A stretch of 33,062 nucleotides of DNA from Sinomonas cellulolyticus (GTDB lineage: Bacteria; Actinomycetota; Actinomycetes; Actinomycetales; Micrococcaceae). Position 1 is the stretch's first letter; each line of letters begins with the position of its first letter. The position numbers and the translations under genes were made by a program. Positions 23,704 to 31,060 of this stretch are shown here, piece after piece. Where the stretch lies: contig NZ_BNCM01000022.1 in NCBI RefSeq assembly GCF_014656475.1, positions 1 through 33,062 of the forward strand, written 5' to 3'. The notes under the pieces are model-generated. The model saw nothing but the letters and a program-made list of their open reading frames with translations. It did not search any database and had not been told where the DNA came from.

Positions 23704-24408
23704 ATGGCAGATAACGAGGACGGTTACACAGAGAACCGTGCGGCTGACGAGCGCGGAGGAATGGATTCCTCGCTCAAACTGAGGCTTGAGGTCGGGGCGT
23801 TCATCGTATCCGTGGTCACGGTCCTGATCGGCATCGGAGGCTTGTACCTGACTGTCTGGAACGTGGGGCAGAGTGCAAAGGACGCCGTAGACGCCCAGTC
23901 AGTTGCCCGTCGTGCGGATGCCTACCGCACCTTCCTCGGCGCGGCAGGGGCATTTGACATTGCAGCCCAGCGCTACGCCGAAATTGCCCTCGCCAACGGC
24001 CGCAAGGTGCCTTCCGGTGCCGGTGAGGCCGAATTCAGCAATCTCAGCGACAAGTACACCCGGTTCGCCGAAGCCGCCTGGGGGGTCAAGTTCACTGAAA
24101 GCACCGGCGACGTGGAAACCGACAAGGAGGTTCTGTCGCGTGATGTGGACAAGCTCTTCCAGGCACTGTTCGCGGTTCACAACGGCGCGCCTCTGCCAGA
24201 AATCGTCAGCTCTACGCAGTCCATTGACGCCACGGTCACTGACGGACAAAATCACTTCGCCCGTGCCGCGCGATGCGAAATTGGACTGACCCTGTCCGAC
24301 AACAGTACCGAGGCACCGCACATCGCTCCGTCGCCGCAGCAGTCCCCATGCCCGTCCAGACCGCCACTGTCCGATAATTCGTCTGGCTCGACATTCGGCG
24401 CCGAATAG
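23704..24408 (+). CDS. Single-pass membrane-anchored protein, unknown function
   Basis: 234 aa. One hydrophobic segment, 'VGAFIVSVVTVLIGIGGLYLTVW' (about 31-53), follows a short charged N-terminus. A soluble helical domain of about 120 residues and an S/P-rich tail come after it. No conserved motif is recognised. The ATG at 23704 is preceded by GGGGG at about 6 nt; a TTG at 23689 is possible but less likely. It stands alone between the MFS pseudogene and the convergent HEPN/MNT pair. Confidence 0.65.
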   Translation: MADNEDGYTENRAADERGGMDSSLKLRLEVGAFIVSVVTVLIGIGGLYLTVWNVGQSAKDAVDAQSVARRADAYRTFLGAAGAFDIAAQRYAEIALANGRKVPSGAGEAEFSNLSDKYTRFAEAAWGVKFTESTGDVETDKEVLSRDVDKLFQALFAVHNGAPLPEIVSSTQSIDATVTDGQNHFARAARCEIGLTLSDNSTEAPHIAPSPQQSPCPSRPPLSDNSSGSTFGAE

Positions 24409-24451
24409 CGACGCGGGGATCTATGGATCGACCGCTACAGAGGAGGCAAGC

Positions 24452-24811
24452 TCAATGCGGCCCCAACTCAACCAGGATCGCGCGGACGCGCTCCGCCTCG
24501 ACCGGGAGCTGACGAGCCAGCGCGGCCCACAGGATGTCGTAGTCGATCTGGTCGTAGCGGTGGGCCACGAGGTTTCGGGTCGCCTTCATGGCCCGCCACG
24601 CGACCTCGGGGTGAGCGCCTGTGAACTCCTCGGGGAGGCGCGCGACAGCTTCTCCCACCTTGTGGAGGATCGACTCCGCGGCAAGCCGCAGCGCCTCGTC
24701 GGCGTCATACGCCGCCTTGCCCCTCGCAACGATGACCTCGGCCGCAGTATCGCAGAACCTCAGGAAGTCACGCAGGGCGCCCACAGTCCGCTCCCGCTCC
24801 CGGTCCGTCAC
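24452..24811 (-). CDS. HepT-like HEPN domain toxin (DUF86)
   Basis: 119-aa HEPN protein of the HepT/DUF86 family. The catalytic motif RxxxxHxY is intact as R79-N-L-V-A-H84-R-Y86, within the conserved 'WRAMKATRNLVAHRYDQIDYDILW'. These toxins cut RNA and are neutralised when a partner MNT enzyme adds nucleotides to the motif tyrosine (type VII toxin-antitoxin). It starts at GTG 24811, overlapping the antitoxin stop as GTGA, so the pair is coupled with the antitoxin first. Confidence 0.92.
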   Translation of the reverse strand: MTDRERERTVGALRDFLRFCDTAAEVIVARGKAAYDADEALRLAAESILHKVGEAVARLPEEFTGAHPEVAWRAMKATRNLVAHRYDQIDYDILWAALARQLPVEAERVRAILVELGPH

Positions 24812-25248
24812 AGGGCGACCGCCTCGTCCCGTATGGTCGACCCCGGGCGGAGGCCTCGTTCCGAAATGACGTCGACGCGCAGCCCCGTCAGATCCTCGAG
24901 CTCCACTATCAGCTCCGCAAGGTCAAACACGGTGGCGTCCGGCGCGAGCGTGACGAGCAGGTCAAGGTCGCTGCCGGACGTGTCCTCCCCGCGTGCGACC
25001 GACCCGAACACCCTCACATTCTCGGCCTTGTGCTCCTTGGCGGTGGCGAGGATCTGAGCGTGCTTCTCCGCGAGCACCGCCGAGGGCCGCGGCGGCGCCG
25101 CCAGCCTCAGGCGCGAGAGCATCGCGGCGGACGGCGTCCGCTGCCCGCTCTCGTAAGCGGCGATGTTCGGCTGGGCGACGCCTGACCGTGCCGCCAGCTC
25201 GGCTTGTGTGAGTCCCGCCGCGAGTCGGAGTCTGCGAACCTCTTCCAC
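24808..25248 (-). CDS. MNT nucleotidyltransferase antitoxin fused to an XRE DNA-binding domain
   Basis: 146 aa in two domains. Residues 1-50 ('VRRLRLAAGLTQAELAARSGVAQPNIAAYESGQRTPSAAMLSRL') form an XRE helix-turn-helix. Residues 60-146 are a minimal nucleotidyltransferase with G82-S83 and D94-x-D96 in 'FGSVARGEDTSGSDLDLLV'. Plain MntA antitoxins lack the XRE part, so this one can probably repress its own promoter as well as modify the HepT-like toxin. The start is GTG 25248: a perfect TATAAT lies 6 nt upstream, so the mRNA looks leaderless and longer readings upstream to 25608 are rejected. Confidence 0.9.
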   Translation of the reverse strand: MEEVRRLRLAAGLTQAELAARSGVAQPNIAAYESGQRTPSAAMLSRLRLAAPPRPSAVLAEKHAQILATAKEHKAENVRVFGSVARGEDTSGSDLDLLVTLAPDATVFDLAELIVELEDLTGLRVDVISERGLRPGSTIRDEAVAL

Positions 25249-25254
25249 ACAGGG

Positions 25255-25260
25255 ATTATA
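25255..25260 (-). promoter_or_regulatory. TATAAT -10 box of the MNT/HEPN operon
   Basis: Perfect TATAAT on the minus strand, 6 nt before the GTG at 25248. No good -35 is visible, which would suit a repressible leaderless promoter. Confidence 0.65.
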
Positions 25261-25271
25261 TCGAGTGATAT
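25258..25271. promoter_or_regulatory. Candidate autoregulatory operator
   Basis: Inverted repeat ATATC-GAGT-GATAT overlapping the -10 box of the MNT/HEPN operon. Position and symmetry fit a dimeric XRE repressor such as the antitoxin's own N-terminal domain. Confidence 0.5.
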
Positions 25272-25302
25272 GTCGGGCGCCACGTACCTCGGGCTCCGGC
25301 GA

Positions 25303-25338
25303 GCGGACGACGGCGGCCGAGCAGCCGCCGTCGTGCGC
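25303..25338. repeat. CGACGGC-family hairpin between divergent genes
   Basis: ACGACGGCGGC (25307-25317) pairs perfectly with 25324-25334 across a 6-nt loop; after one mismatch the stem extends by GCG/CGC. Unlike its relatives it lies between divergent genes, so it terminates neither neighbour. Confidence 0.65.
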
Positions 25339-25346
25339 GATACCTC

Positions 25347-25376
25347 TTGCCGGTGTTCGCACAGCGTCACTAACGT
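25347..25376 (+). promoter_or_regulatory. Probable promoter of the MBL-fold gene
   Basis: TTGCCG (25347-25352), an 18-nt spacer, and TAACGT (25371-25376). It would give a 5' leader of roughly 90 nt before the ATG at 25475. Confidence 0.4.
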
Positions 25377-25474
25377 GAGCGTGGTCGACCAGTCGAGGGA
25401 AAGAGGCCCCGGAGTGCACCACGACGACCTGCCCGAGGCCCACCGCGCAACGCCACCCGATCGGAGCCATTGCC

Positions 25475-26281
25475 ATGCTGCAGCAGGTCGCTGAGGACGT
25501 CTTCGTCCACACGAGCGAATTCCTCCAGAGCAATTCGGTGATCGTGCAGGGCCGGGAGGGCGTCCTGCTCATCGACCCCGGCATCACGCGGGAGGAGACG
25601 GCAGCCATCGCTCAGGATCTCCACGAAAGGGGCCAGCGCGTCGTCGCGGGATTCTCCACCCACCCGCACTGGGATCACGTCCTCTGGCACACGGCCTTCG
25701 GGGAGGCAGCCCGCTACGGCACGGCGCGCTGCGCGGACTCGATCCGGGAAGTGGTGTCCCAGCCGGGCTGGGAGGCCCGGGTTGCAGGAGTCCTGCCGCC
25801 GGGGTTCGCCGACGACATTCCGATGGACCTGCTGGGACTCGTCACGGGCCTGCCCCCGGGCACAGAGCACCTCCCGTGGGACGGACCCCAGGTCCGGATC
25901 CTCGAACACCAGGCCCACGCGCAGGGCCACGCCGCCCTCCTGGTCGAGGAGCAGGGCGTCCTGATCGCGGGCGACATGCTCTCTGACATCCTCATGCCGT
26001 TCCTCAACGTGAACGCCAGCGACCCGCTCGAGGACTACCTTGCCGCGCTTGACCTCCTGGAGCATGCAGCGGCCGACGTGCATACCGTGATCCCCGGCCA
26101 TGGGTCCGTTGGCGGAGCCGAGGAGCTGCGGGCACGGCTCGACCTCGACCGCACCTACGTGCGCGCCCTCCTCGATGGAAGAGGCGTTGACGATCCGCGG
26201 CTCGGCCCCTCCGCTCCGCTGGCTTGGCTGACCGACGTGCATCGGCGGCAGGTGCAGGCGCTCGCAGACCGTTCGGCGTGA
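25475..26281 (+). CDS. MBL-fold metallo-hydrolase
   Basis: 268 aa. The zinc signature HxHxDH is intact as H63-P-H65-W-D67-H68. Later ligands are in 'HAQGHAALLVEEQGVLIAGDMLSD' (His then Asp) and 'VIPGHGSV' (last His), giving the full binuclear set. 'VLLIDPGI' near 30-37 is the usual N-terminal strand motif. The ATG at 25475 has GGAG about 8 nt upstream. The substrate cannot be told: relatives include glyoxalase II-like, lactonase-like and quorum-quenching enzymes. It stands alone, with a long perfect palindrome after it. Confidence 0.9.
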   Translation: MLQQVAEDVFVHTSEFLQSNSVIVQGREGVLLIDPGITREETAAIAQDLHERGQRVVAGFSTHPHWDHVLWHTAFGEAARYGTARCADSIREVVSQPGWEARVAGVLPPGFADDIPMDLLGLVTGLPPGTEHLPWDGPQVRILEHQAHAQGHAALLVEEQGVLIAGDMLSDILMPFLNVNASDPLEDYLAALDLLEHAAADVHTVIPGHGSVGGAEELRARLDLDRTYVRALLDGRGVDDPRLGPSAPLAWLTDVHRRQVQALADRSA

Positions 26282-26383
26282 GTCCCGCGGCCGGCCCATC
26301 CATCAGCCACTTAGAAGTAACCGGTCAAACCTGCCTTGATCCGTTACCCGGCGGAACCGAGCGCCCGGCCGAGCGCACGGTGA

Positions 26384-26419
26384 GCGGACGACGGCGGGCG
26401 CGCGCCCGCCGTCGTCCGC
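26384..26419. terminator. Perfect 36-nt palindrome, bidirectional terminator
   Basis: The left arm 26384-26400 (GCGGACGACGGCGGGCG) and its complement 26403-26419 flank a 2-nt centre, giving a 17-bp perfect stem. It lies between convergent genes (MBL ends 26281, CHY protein ends 26426), so it can serve both. Confidence 0.75.
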
Positions 26420-26425
26420 GTCACC

Positions 26426-26734
26426 TCAGCCGAAGTACAGGTGCCGGTGAGCCGCGCAGCGCTCGTTGAACCGGGCGCCGCAGTTCGGGCAGGACGTGGC
26501 CGCGAGATAGACGTCGACGGTCATCTCGCCCTTGCACACCCCGCACAGCACCGCCGGCTCCGACCACTGCGCCCGCGGCCACGTCTGCGCCTCGTGGTCG
26601 GCCTCCTCGGCGTGGCAGAGGTGGCACGGGTAGTACCGCAGGCAGCAGGCGAACCTCATCGCGACCACGTCCACGTCGGTGCGGTAGTGGACGCAGCGGG
26701 TCTGATCGTCAACGGTGGCACCGAAGACCTCCAC
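26426..26734 (-). CDS. CHY zinc-finger protein
   Basis: 102 aa. The run 'DQTRCVHYRTDVDVVAMRF' then 'CCLRYYPCHLCHAEEADH', 'VLCGVCKGEMTVDVYL', 'CPNCGARFNERCAAHRHLYF' is the whole CHY zinc-finger signature, with enough Cys/His for about three zinc ions. In eukaryotes the domain occurs in Pirh2-type ligases and the mitochondrial import factor Hot13; the role of the short bacterial form is not established. The GTG at 26734 is preceded by GGGGGAG at 8 nt, so I prefer it to GTG 26755. The gene lies just downstream of bioY in the same orientation (31 nt apart) and may share its transcript. Confidence 0.9.
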   Translation of the reverse strand: MEVFGATVDDQTRCVHYRTDVDVVAMRFACCLRYYPCHLCHAEEADHEAQTWPRAQWSEPAVLCGVCKGEMTVDVYLAATSCPNCGARFNERCAAHRHLYFG

Positions 26735-26765
26735 CGGCCGCGCTCCCCCTCTCACTTCGCGCGCC

Positions 26766-27407
26766 TCACTTCACGCGGCGCACGAGCACATCCGGGAACG
26801 CCCGGTGCACGGCCACGGCGGCGATGGCCGCGACGGCGTCCTTGAGGAGGTCGCCGGGGTAGAAGACGAGGTCCGCGGCGAAGGCGGCCTGCCAGGAGAG
26901 CTTGAGGTTGAGCATCATGCCGAGCACGCCGGGCAGGTGCGAGGCGATCACGGTGACCACGGCCGCGGCCAGGAAGAACCACAGGGCACGGCGCTTGGCC
27001 GGCAGTCGCTTGATGATCTGCTCGGCGGCGATGCCCACGAGGAAGGCGGCGAGGACGAACCCCACGATGTACCCCGCCGATCCACTGGCCATCACCTGCA
27101 GCCCCGCCCGGCCGCCCGAGAAGATCGGCAGCCCGGCGAACGCGAGGACCAGGTACAGTGCCACCGCCGCTGCGGCACGGGCACCGCCGAGCGCCAGGCC
27201 GGTGAGCATGATAGCGAACGTCTGCAGCGTGATCGGGACCCCGAAGCTGCCCACGGGGATGCCGGGGACGATCGCCGAGACGGCGATGAACGCGGCGAAC
27301 ACCGACACGAGGGCCAGCGACCGGGCGTCCCACGTCCGGCGGGCGGGCCGGGGCCCGGGCTCGGCCGGGCGGTGGGGTGACGGGGCGGGGGTGGTCGGGT
27401 TGCTCAT
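26766..27407 (-). CDS. bioY: Biotin transporter BioY
   Basis: 213-aa integral membrane S-component of the ECF-type biotin transporter. 'GVPITLQTFAIMLTGLALGG' and 'LPIFSGGRAGLQVMASGSAGYIVGFVLAAFLVG' are diagnostic for BioY, with six predicted membrane segments. A proline/arginine-rich N-terminal tail of about 28 residues precedes the first segment. The ATG at 27407 has GGAGGAACC just upstream. No bioM or bioN ATPase/transmembrane genes are adjacent, so it probably works alone or with a shared ECF module. Upstream, ACCACC-ACG-GGTGGT (27483-27497) is a possible operator. Confidence 0.93.
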   Translation of the reverse strand: MSNPTTPAPSPHRPAEPGPRPARRTWDARSLALVSVFAAFIAVSAIVPGIPVGSFGVPITLQTFAIMLTGLALGGARAAAAVALYLVLAFAGLPIFSGGRAGLQVMASGSAGYIVGFVLAAFLVGIAAEQIIKRLPAKRRALWFFLAAAVVTVIASHLPGVLGMMLNLKLSWQAAFAADLVFYPGDLLKDAVAAIAAVAVHRAFPDVLVRRVK

Positions 27408-27482
27408 GGTTCCTCCAGAGGGTCCGGGAAAGGGTCTTGGAAGAAGGCTATGAAGCAGCACACCCGGCCGTTTTGTAGGGAA

Positions 27483-27497
27483 ACCACCACGGGTGGT
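27483..27497. promoter_or_regulatory. Inverted repeat upstream of bioY
   Basis: ACCACC-ACG-GGTGGT, 6-bp perfect arms, 76 nt before the bioY start. It might be a regulator site or, with the nearby CGGTC-TTTG-GACCG (27500-27513), part of the terminator of the phosphoesterase gene. It does not match the BirA or BioQ sites I know. Confidence 0.35.
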
Positions 27498-27560
27498 CCC
27501 GGTCTTTGGACCGATTCGCACAAGAGGTCCCAGGGTCCCAAGCGAAGCACGGGTCGGCGG

Positions 27561-29276
27561 TCAATACGTTGTCGCGTTGGGCAGGAGGACGGGTGGGGAC
27601 GGGCTCTGGTTGAAGTCGAAGTCGTTCGAGAGGTCGCCCAGCTGCGCGGCGTTCTCCCGGACGTCGGGACGCGGATCGGGCCGTCCGTCCGTGGCCGGGT
27701 CCAGACGCTGGCCGTGGAGGAAGTCGTCTTCGATGAACTTCACGTAGGCGTCGTGGCTCAGGGTCTGGTGGTCGATGTAGCCCTTCTTCGCGTAGGGGCT
27801 GATGACGATCCCCGGAACCCGGAGCCCATAGCCGTTCTGGTCCACGGTTGGCGGCGTGACGTGGTCGTAGAACCCGCCCCAGTCGTCCCACGAGAGAAAG
27901 ATCGCGGTGCTGTTCCAGTCAGGGCCGGACATGATCGCATTCACGAGGCCTGTGACGTAGGCCTGGCCTGAGCTGACGAGCGCAGGCGGGTGCTCGCTCA
28001 CCGCGCCGGTCGGGTCGATCCAGCTCACCGCCGGGAGTGTTCCGTCCTTGGCCGCGGAGTAGAAATTCGTCAGCGACTGGATGTTGCCCAGCTGGCCGTC
28101 CTGTTTGACCGTGTCGAAGTACGGCAGAGGGTTCCAGATCCCCGGGGTCTTGGCATTCTGCGCCACGGGAGCACACGTGACGGCTGAGTCATCCCGGCAG
28201 TCGGGCTCCGTTCCGTTGAACACGTAGTAGCCCCACGGGACGTTCTGCTGGTGCAGCAGATAGGTCAGATCGGTCCACGCATAGTCGGGGGGTGCGAGGG
28301 TCTTGGCGATGGCGAGCAGCTTCTGCTTGAGCGCGTCGGGGATCTGGGCCTGGTCAATCGCCGTCTGGCAGGCAGTGTACGAGTCGGTCGCCTTGCAGTG
28401 CTGCTGGATGAGTGTGTGCAGTTCCTGGGCCACGTCGGGAGTGATGCCCGCGGCGTTGAGGGCCTTCTGGCACGCCGGCGCCTTCAGGCCCGCACGGCAG
28501 GCACCGATGATCGTATTCCTGATCCCGGCTCCGAAGTCCGGCGGGTTCCCCGGACTCTGCAGCGCATTGACGCACGATTGCGGATCGCCGGCAGTGCTGC
28601 ACTTCGCGGACCACTCCGAGACCATGTACAGGTGCGAGGGCAGGCTCCAGGAGGCGTTCGGCTCGAACATGTGGTCCTGGAGCGTGAAGTCCTTCGCATA
28701 GGTCCAGTAGTTCGGGATGTCGCGCCCGTCGTGATAGCCCATGACGTCGGTCGTGGCCCCGCCCGCGCATGCCGGATCATTCGGGGCACAGCTCGAGCCG
28801 GCATGCTCGGCCTGGGCGATGAAGCCGTCCATCTTCCCGCCGTCCACGTCCGCGCTCGCGTTGGACTGCCCGTGCGGGCCTCCGGAGTTCTTGTCCGCCG
28901 AATCGTAGTACGGCCTGACGCAGCTTCCATGGGCCGGATCAGGGACGCAGACCGTCGGGACGCCGTTCTGCATGGGGATGCCGTCAGCACCGGGGAAGGT
29001 GCCGAAGTAGCTGTCGAAGGACCGGTTCTCCTGCATGATGACCACCACGTGCTTGATCTTGGAGATCCCGGACGCAGGCCCTGATGCAGTACTGGCCGTG
29101 ATGGCCGTCGCCGCGACGTACCCGCCGCCGAGAACGAGGACCATGACGGCGAGCACGGAGAGCGCGGCCAGGGCCCGATGCCGCCGCGCCCATAGTGCAA
29201 GGCGCTGGCGCCTCGTCGGCCGCTGACCGAGGCCACGCGGCGTGGGGACCTTATCCGCGTCAGATGGTGCAGCCAC
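27561..29276 (-). CDS. Membrane-anchored or secreted phosphoesterase (phospholipase C / acid phosphatase family)
   Basis: 571 aa. One hydrophobic segment near 34-60 follows an R-rich N-terminus and acts as a signal anchor or uncleaved signal. 'HVVVIMQENRSFDSYFGTFPGADG' carries the metal-binding ENRSFD motif of the PF04185 phosphoesterase family. 'IPNYWTYAKDFTLQDHMFE', 'FLSWDDWGGFYDHVTPP' and 'SHDAYVKFIEDDFL' supply the other conserved D, E and H. A central insertion of about 120 residues is Cys-containing (several 'ACQ' repeats), unlike the shortest family members. The GTG at 29276 has AGGAGGAGG upstream. It is expected to release phosphate from phospholipids or other phosphoesters outside the cell. 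Confidence 0.88.
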   Translation of the reverse strand: MAAPSDADKVPTPRGLGQRPTRRQRLALWARRHRALAALSVLAVMVLVLGGGYVAATAITASTASGPASGISKIKHVVVIMQENRSFDSYFGTFPGADGIPMQNGVPTVCVPDPAHGSCVRPYYDSADKNSGGPHGQSNASADVDGGKMDGFIAQAEHAGSSCAPNDPACAGGATTDVMGYHDGRDIPNYWTYAKDFTLQDHMFEPNASWSLPSHLYMVSEWSAKCSTAGDPQSCVNALQSPGNPPDFGAGIRNTIIGACRAGLKAPACQKALNAAGITPDVAQELHTLIQQHCKATDSYTACQTAIDQAQIPDALKQKLLAIAKTLAPPDYAWTDLTYLLHQQNVPWGYYVFNGTEPDCRDDSAVTCAPVAQNAKTPGIWNPLPYFDTVKQDGQLGNIQSLTNFYSAAKDGTLPAVSWIDPTGAVSEHPPALVSSGQAYVTGLVNAIMSGPDWNSTAIFLSWDDWGGFYDHVTPPTVDQNGYGLRVPGIVISPYAKKGYIDHQTLSHDAYVKFIEDDFLHGQRLDPATDGRPDPRPDVRENAAQLGDLSNDFDFNQSPSPPVLLPNATTY

Positions 29277-29427
29277 GGCCACCTCCTCCTAGTGTCCGCC
29301 GATCCGCAGCATCGTCCTTCCACGGCCAGCCGGTATCCACAGGATAGGAGGCACCCGAGAGAGCTGTGTTCGGCCAACGTTCGGAGAACGTAAAGTCTCG
29401 CCTCGAGGTATGCGAACAGCGCGGCGA

Positions 29428-29463
29428 GCGGACGACGCCGGGCTCCCGCCCGCCGCCGTCCGC
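29428..29463 (-). terminator. Imperfect CGACGGC-family hairpin after the tcuA-like gene
   Basis: Arms 29428-29443 and 29448-29463 pair at 14 of 16 positions. It lies 32 nt past the stop of the minus-strand dehydrogenase gene. A smaller perfect repeat, CCGCCT-C-AGGCGG (29464-29476), sits between it and the stop. Confidence 0.6.
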
Positions 29464-29494
29464 CCGCCTCAGGCGGAGGCGCCGCCAGAAAGCC

Positions 29495-30988
29495 TCAGGC
29501 CAGCGAGCCCGCGCGCCGCCCGAACACGACCCCGGCCGCGAGGCCTGACCCGCCGGGGTAGTTGCCCGCGAACAGCCCGCCGAGCATCTCCCCGCACACG
29601 AAGAGTCCTTGGATCGGCTCGCCGGCGGTGTCCAGGACCCGGCCATGGGTATCCGACTTCAGCCCGCCGAACGTGAACGTGATCCCGCACGTGACCGGGT
29701 AGGCGTAGAACGGGCCCGCGGTCAGCGGTGTGGCCCAGTTGCTCTTCACCGGGGTGGTCCGGGCCCGGCGCCCGTCCTTGATGTTGGGATCGAACGGGTC
29801 AGAGAGGTCGATCGAGGTGTTGTAGTCGTTGACCGTCTTGGCCAGCTTCTCGGGGTCCACTCCGATCTTCTCTGCAAGCGCCTCGAGGGTGGGGGCGGTC
29901 TTGACGGAGACGCCGGGCATGTCGTACTCCTCAGCGCGCAGCATCGGCCGAAGCGCGGCGTCGAAGATCTGGTACGCCACGGACCCCGGCTGCTCGAGCA
30001 CCGCGCGGCCGAGCTTGGCATAGGTGTAGTTCCGGAAGTCCTCGCCCTCGTCCACGAAGCGCTCGCCGTTAGCGTTCACGATGATGCCCAGGGGGTAGCT
30101 CTGACGCGTGAGCCGGTTGGTCAGCTCGTGGTTCGACTCGTTGCCGGGCGTGAACGCGTCCCATTGGGTGGAGTGGCAGGTGGCCCAGTCTCCCGCCCGG
30201 CCCGCGCCGAGGGCAAGGGCGGCGGTGAGCATCTGGCCGGTGTTGAACGGAGTGCCGCGCACCTTCGCGTTCTCCCAGCCCGGCCCGAGGTGCTCGGCGC
30301 GCAGCTCGCGGCTGGCCTCGAAGCCTCCCGCGGCCAGGACCACGGACTCGGCGCGCAGTTCCTCCTCGGTGCCGTCGGCCCCGCGGATGGTCACGCCCAC
30401 CACGGTGCCGCCCTCGCTCACGAGCCCTACCACGTCCTGCCCGAACCGGACCTCGGTCCCGAGCCGCTGCGCGACCGCGAGGTGGTCGTGCATGAGGCCC
30501 TCGCCCCCGCCCACGTTGCCCACGTGCAGGCCGCCCCAGAACAGGTAGCTGCCGTCGGGCCGCTCGTAGGCCTGCCGCTCGTACATGAGCCGGTACTTGA
30601 GGCCCAGGGAGTGCAGCCACCGCAGGCCCGCAGCGGACTCGGTGGCGAGCACCTCCGTCAGCTCCCGGTCGTTGCGCCCGTCCGTGACGTTCTCCATGTC
30701 CGCGGCGTAGTCCGCTGCGCTGTACGGGGGCACCTCGGAGACGGTCTGCCGCTCGTCCGGCTCGATGAAGTCCGCCAGGTCGGGCAGGCCCGCGTGGGCG
30801 ATCCGGGTCGCCCCGGCGGTGTAGTAGCTGTTGCCGCCGAAGAGCTCGCGGGGCGCCTTCTCGAGCAGGAGGACCTTCCGGCCCCGCACGGCGGCGGCGT
30901 GGGCCGCGGTGAAGGCGGCGTTGCCGCCCCCGACCACGATCACGTCCGCCGCCTTGGTCTGGGTACGGGGCAGGTTCGACTCAGTCAC
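29495..30988 (-). CDS. tcuA: FAD-dependent dehydrogenase, TcuA-like
   Basis: 497-aa flavoprotein of the FrdA/SdhA/3-ketosteroid-dehydrogenase class. 'DVIVVGGGNAAFTAAHAAAVRGRKVLLLEKA' is the N-terminal Rossmann FAD motif (GxGxxxxxxA), with E of 'LLEKA' binding the ribose. 'GGNSYYTAGATRI', 'VVLAAGGFEAS' and the C-terminal 'GLFVCGEMLGGLFAGNYPGGSGLAAGVVFGRRAG' match the family and TcuA in particular, which oxidises tricarballylate to cis-aconitate. No TcuB (the membrane partner that re-oxidises the flavin) is present. The GTG at 30988 has GGAA about 8 nt upstream; GTG 31033 is an alternative. Together with the adjacent permease and LysR gene it resembles a tcu locus, but other dicarboxylate-like substrates are possible. 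Confidence 0.8.
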   Translation of the reverse strand: MTESNLPRTQTKAADVIVVGGGNAAFTAAHAAAVRGRKVLLLEKAPRELFGGNSYYTAGATRIAHAGLPDLADFIEPDERQTVSEVPPYSAADYAADMENVTDGRNDRELTEVLATESAAGLRWLHSLGLKYRLMYERQAYERPDGSYLFWGGLHVGNVGGGEGLMHDHLAVAQRLGTEVRFGQDVVGLVSEGGTVVGVTIRGADGTEEELRAESVVLAAGGFEASRELRAEHLGPGWENAKVRGTPFNTGQMLTAALALGAGRAGDWATCHSTQWDAFTPGNESNHELTNRLTRQSYPLGIIVNANGERFVDEGEDFRNYTYAKLGRAVLEQPGSVAYQIFDAALRPMLRAEEYDMPGVSVKTAPTLEALAEKIGVDPEKLAKTVNDYNTSIDLSDPFDPNIKDGRRARTTPVKSNWATPLTAGPFYAYPVTCGITFTFGGLKSDTHGRVLDTAGEPIQGLFVCGEMLGGLFAGNYPGGSGLAAGVVFGRRAGSLA

Positions 30989-31060
30989 AGGGATGATTCC
31001 GTTCTTTCCGGTGGGGGTGCTGCCGGCTTCCACCGGGCAGCGGGAAGGGTGTGTGGAGGC

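Noticed and set aside
27408..27560. Biotin-type operator (BirA or BioQ site) before bioY
   Set aside because: Only the ACCACC-ACG-GGTGGT repeat is present, which does not match the known consensus sites.
28251..29084. Plus-strand frame opposite the phosphoesterase
   Set aside because: No motif, and the opposite strand has strong PF04185 motifs.
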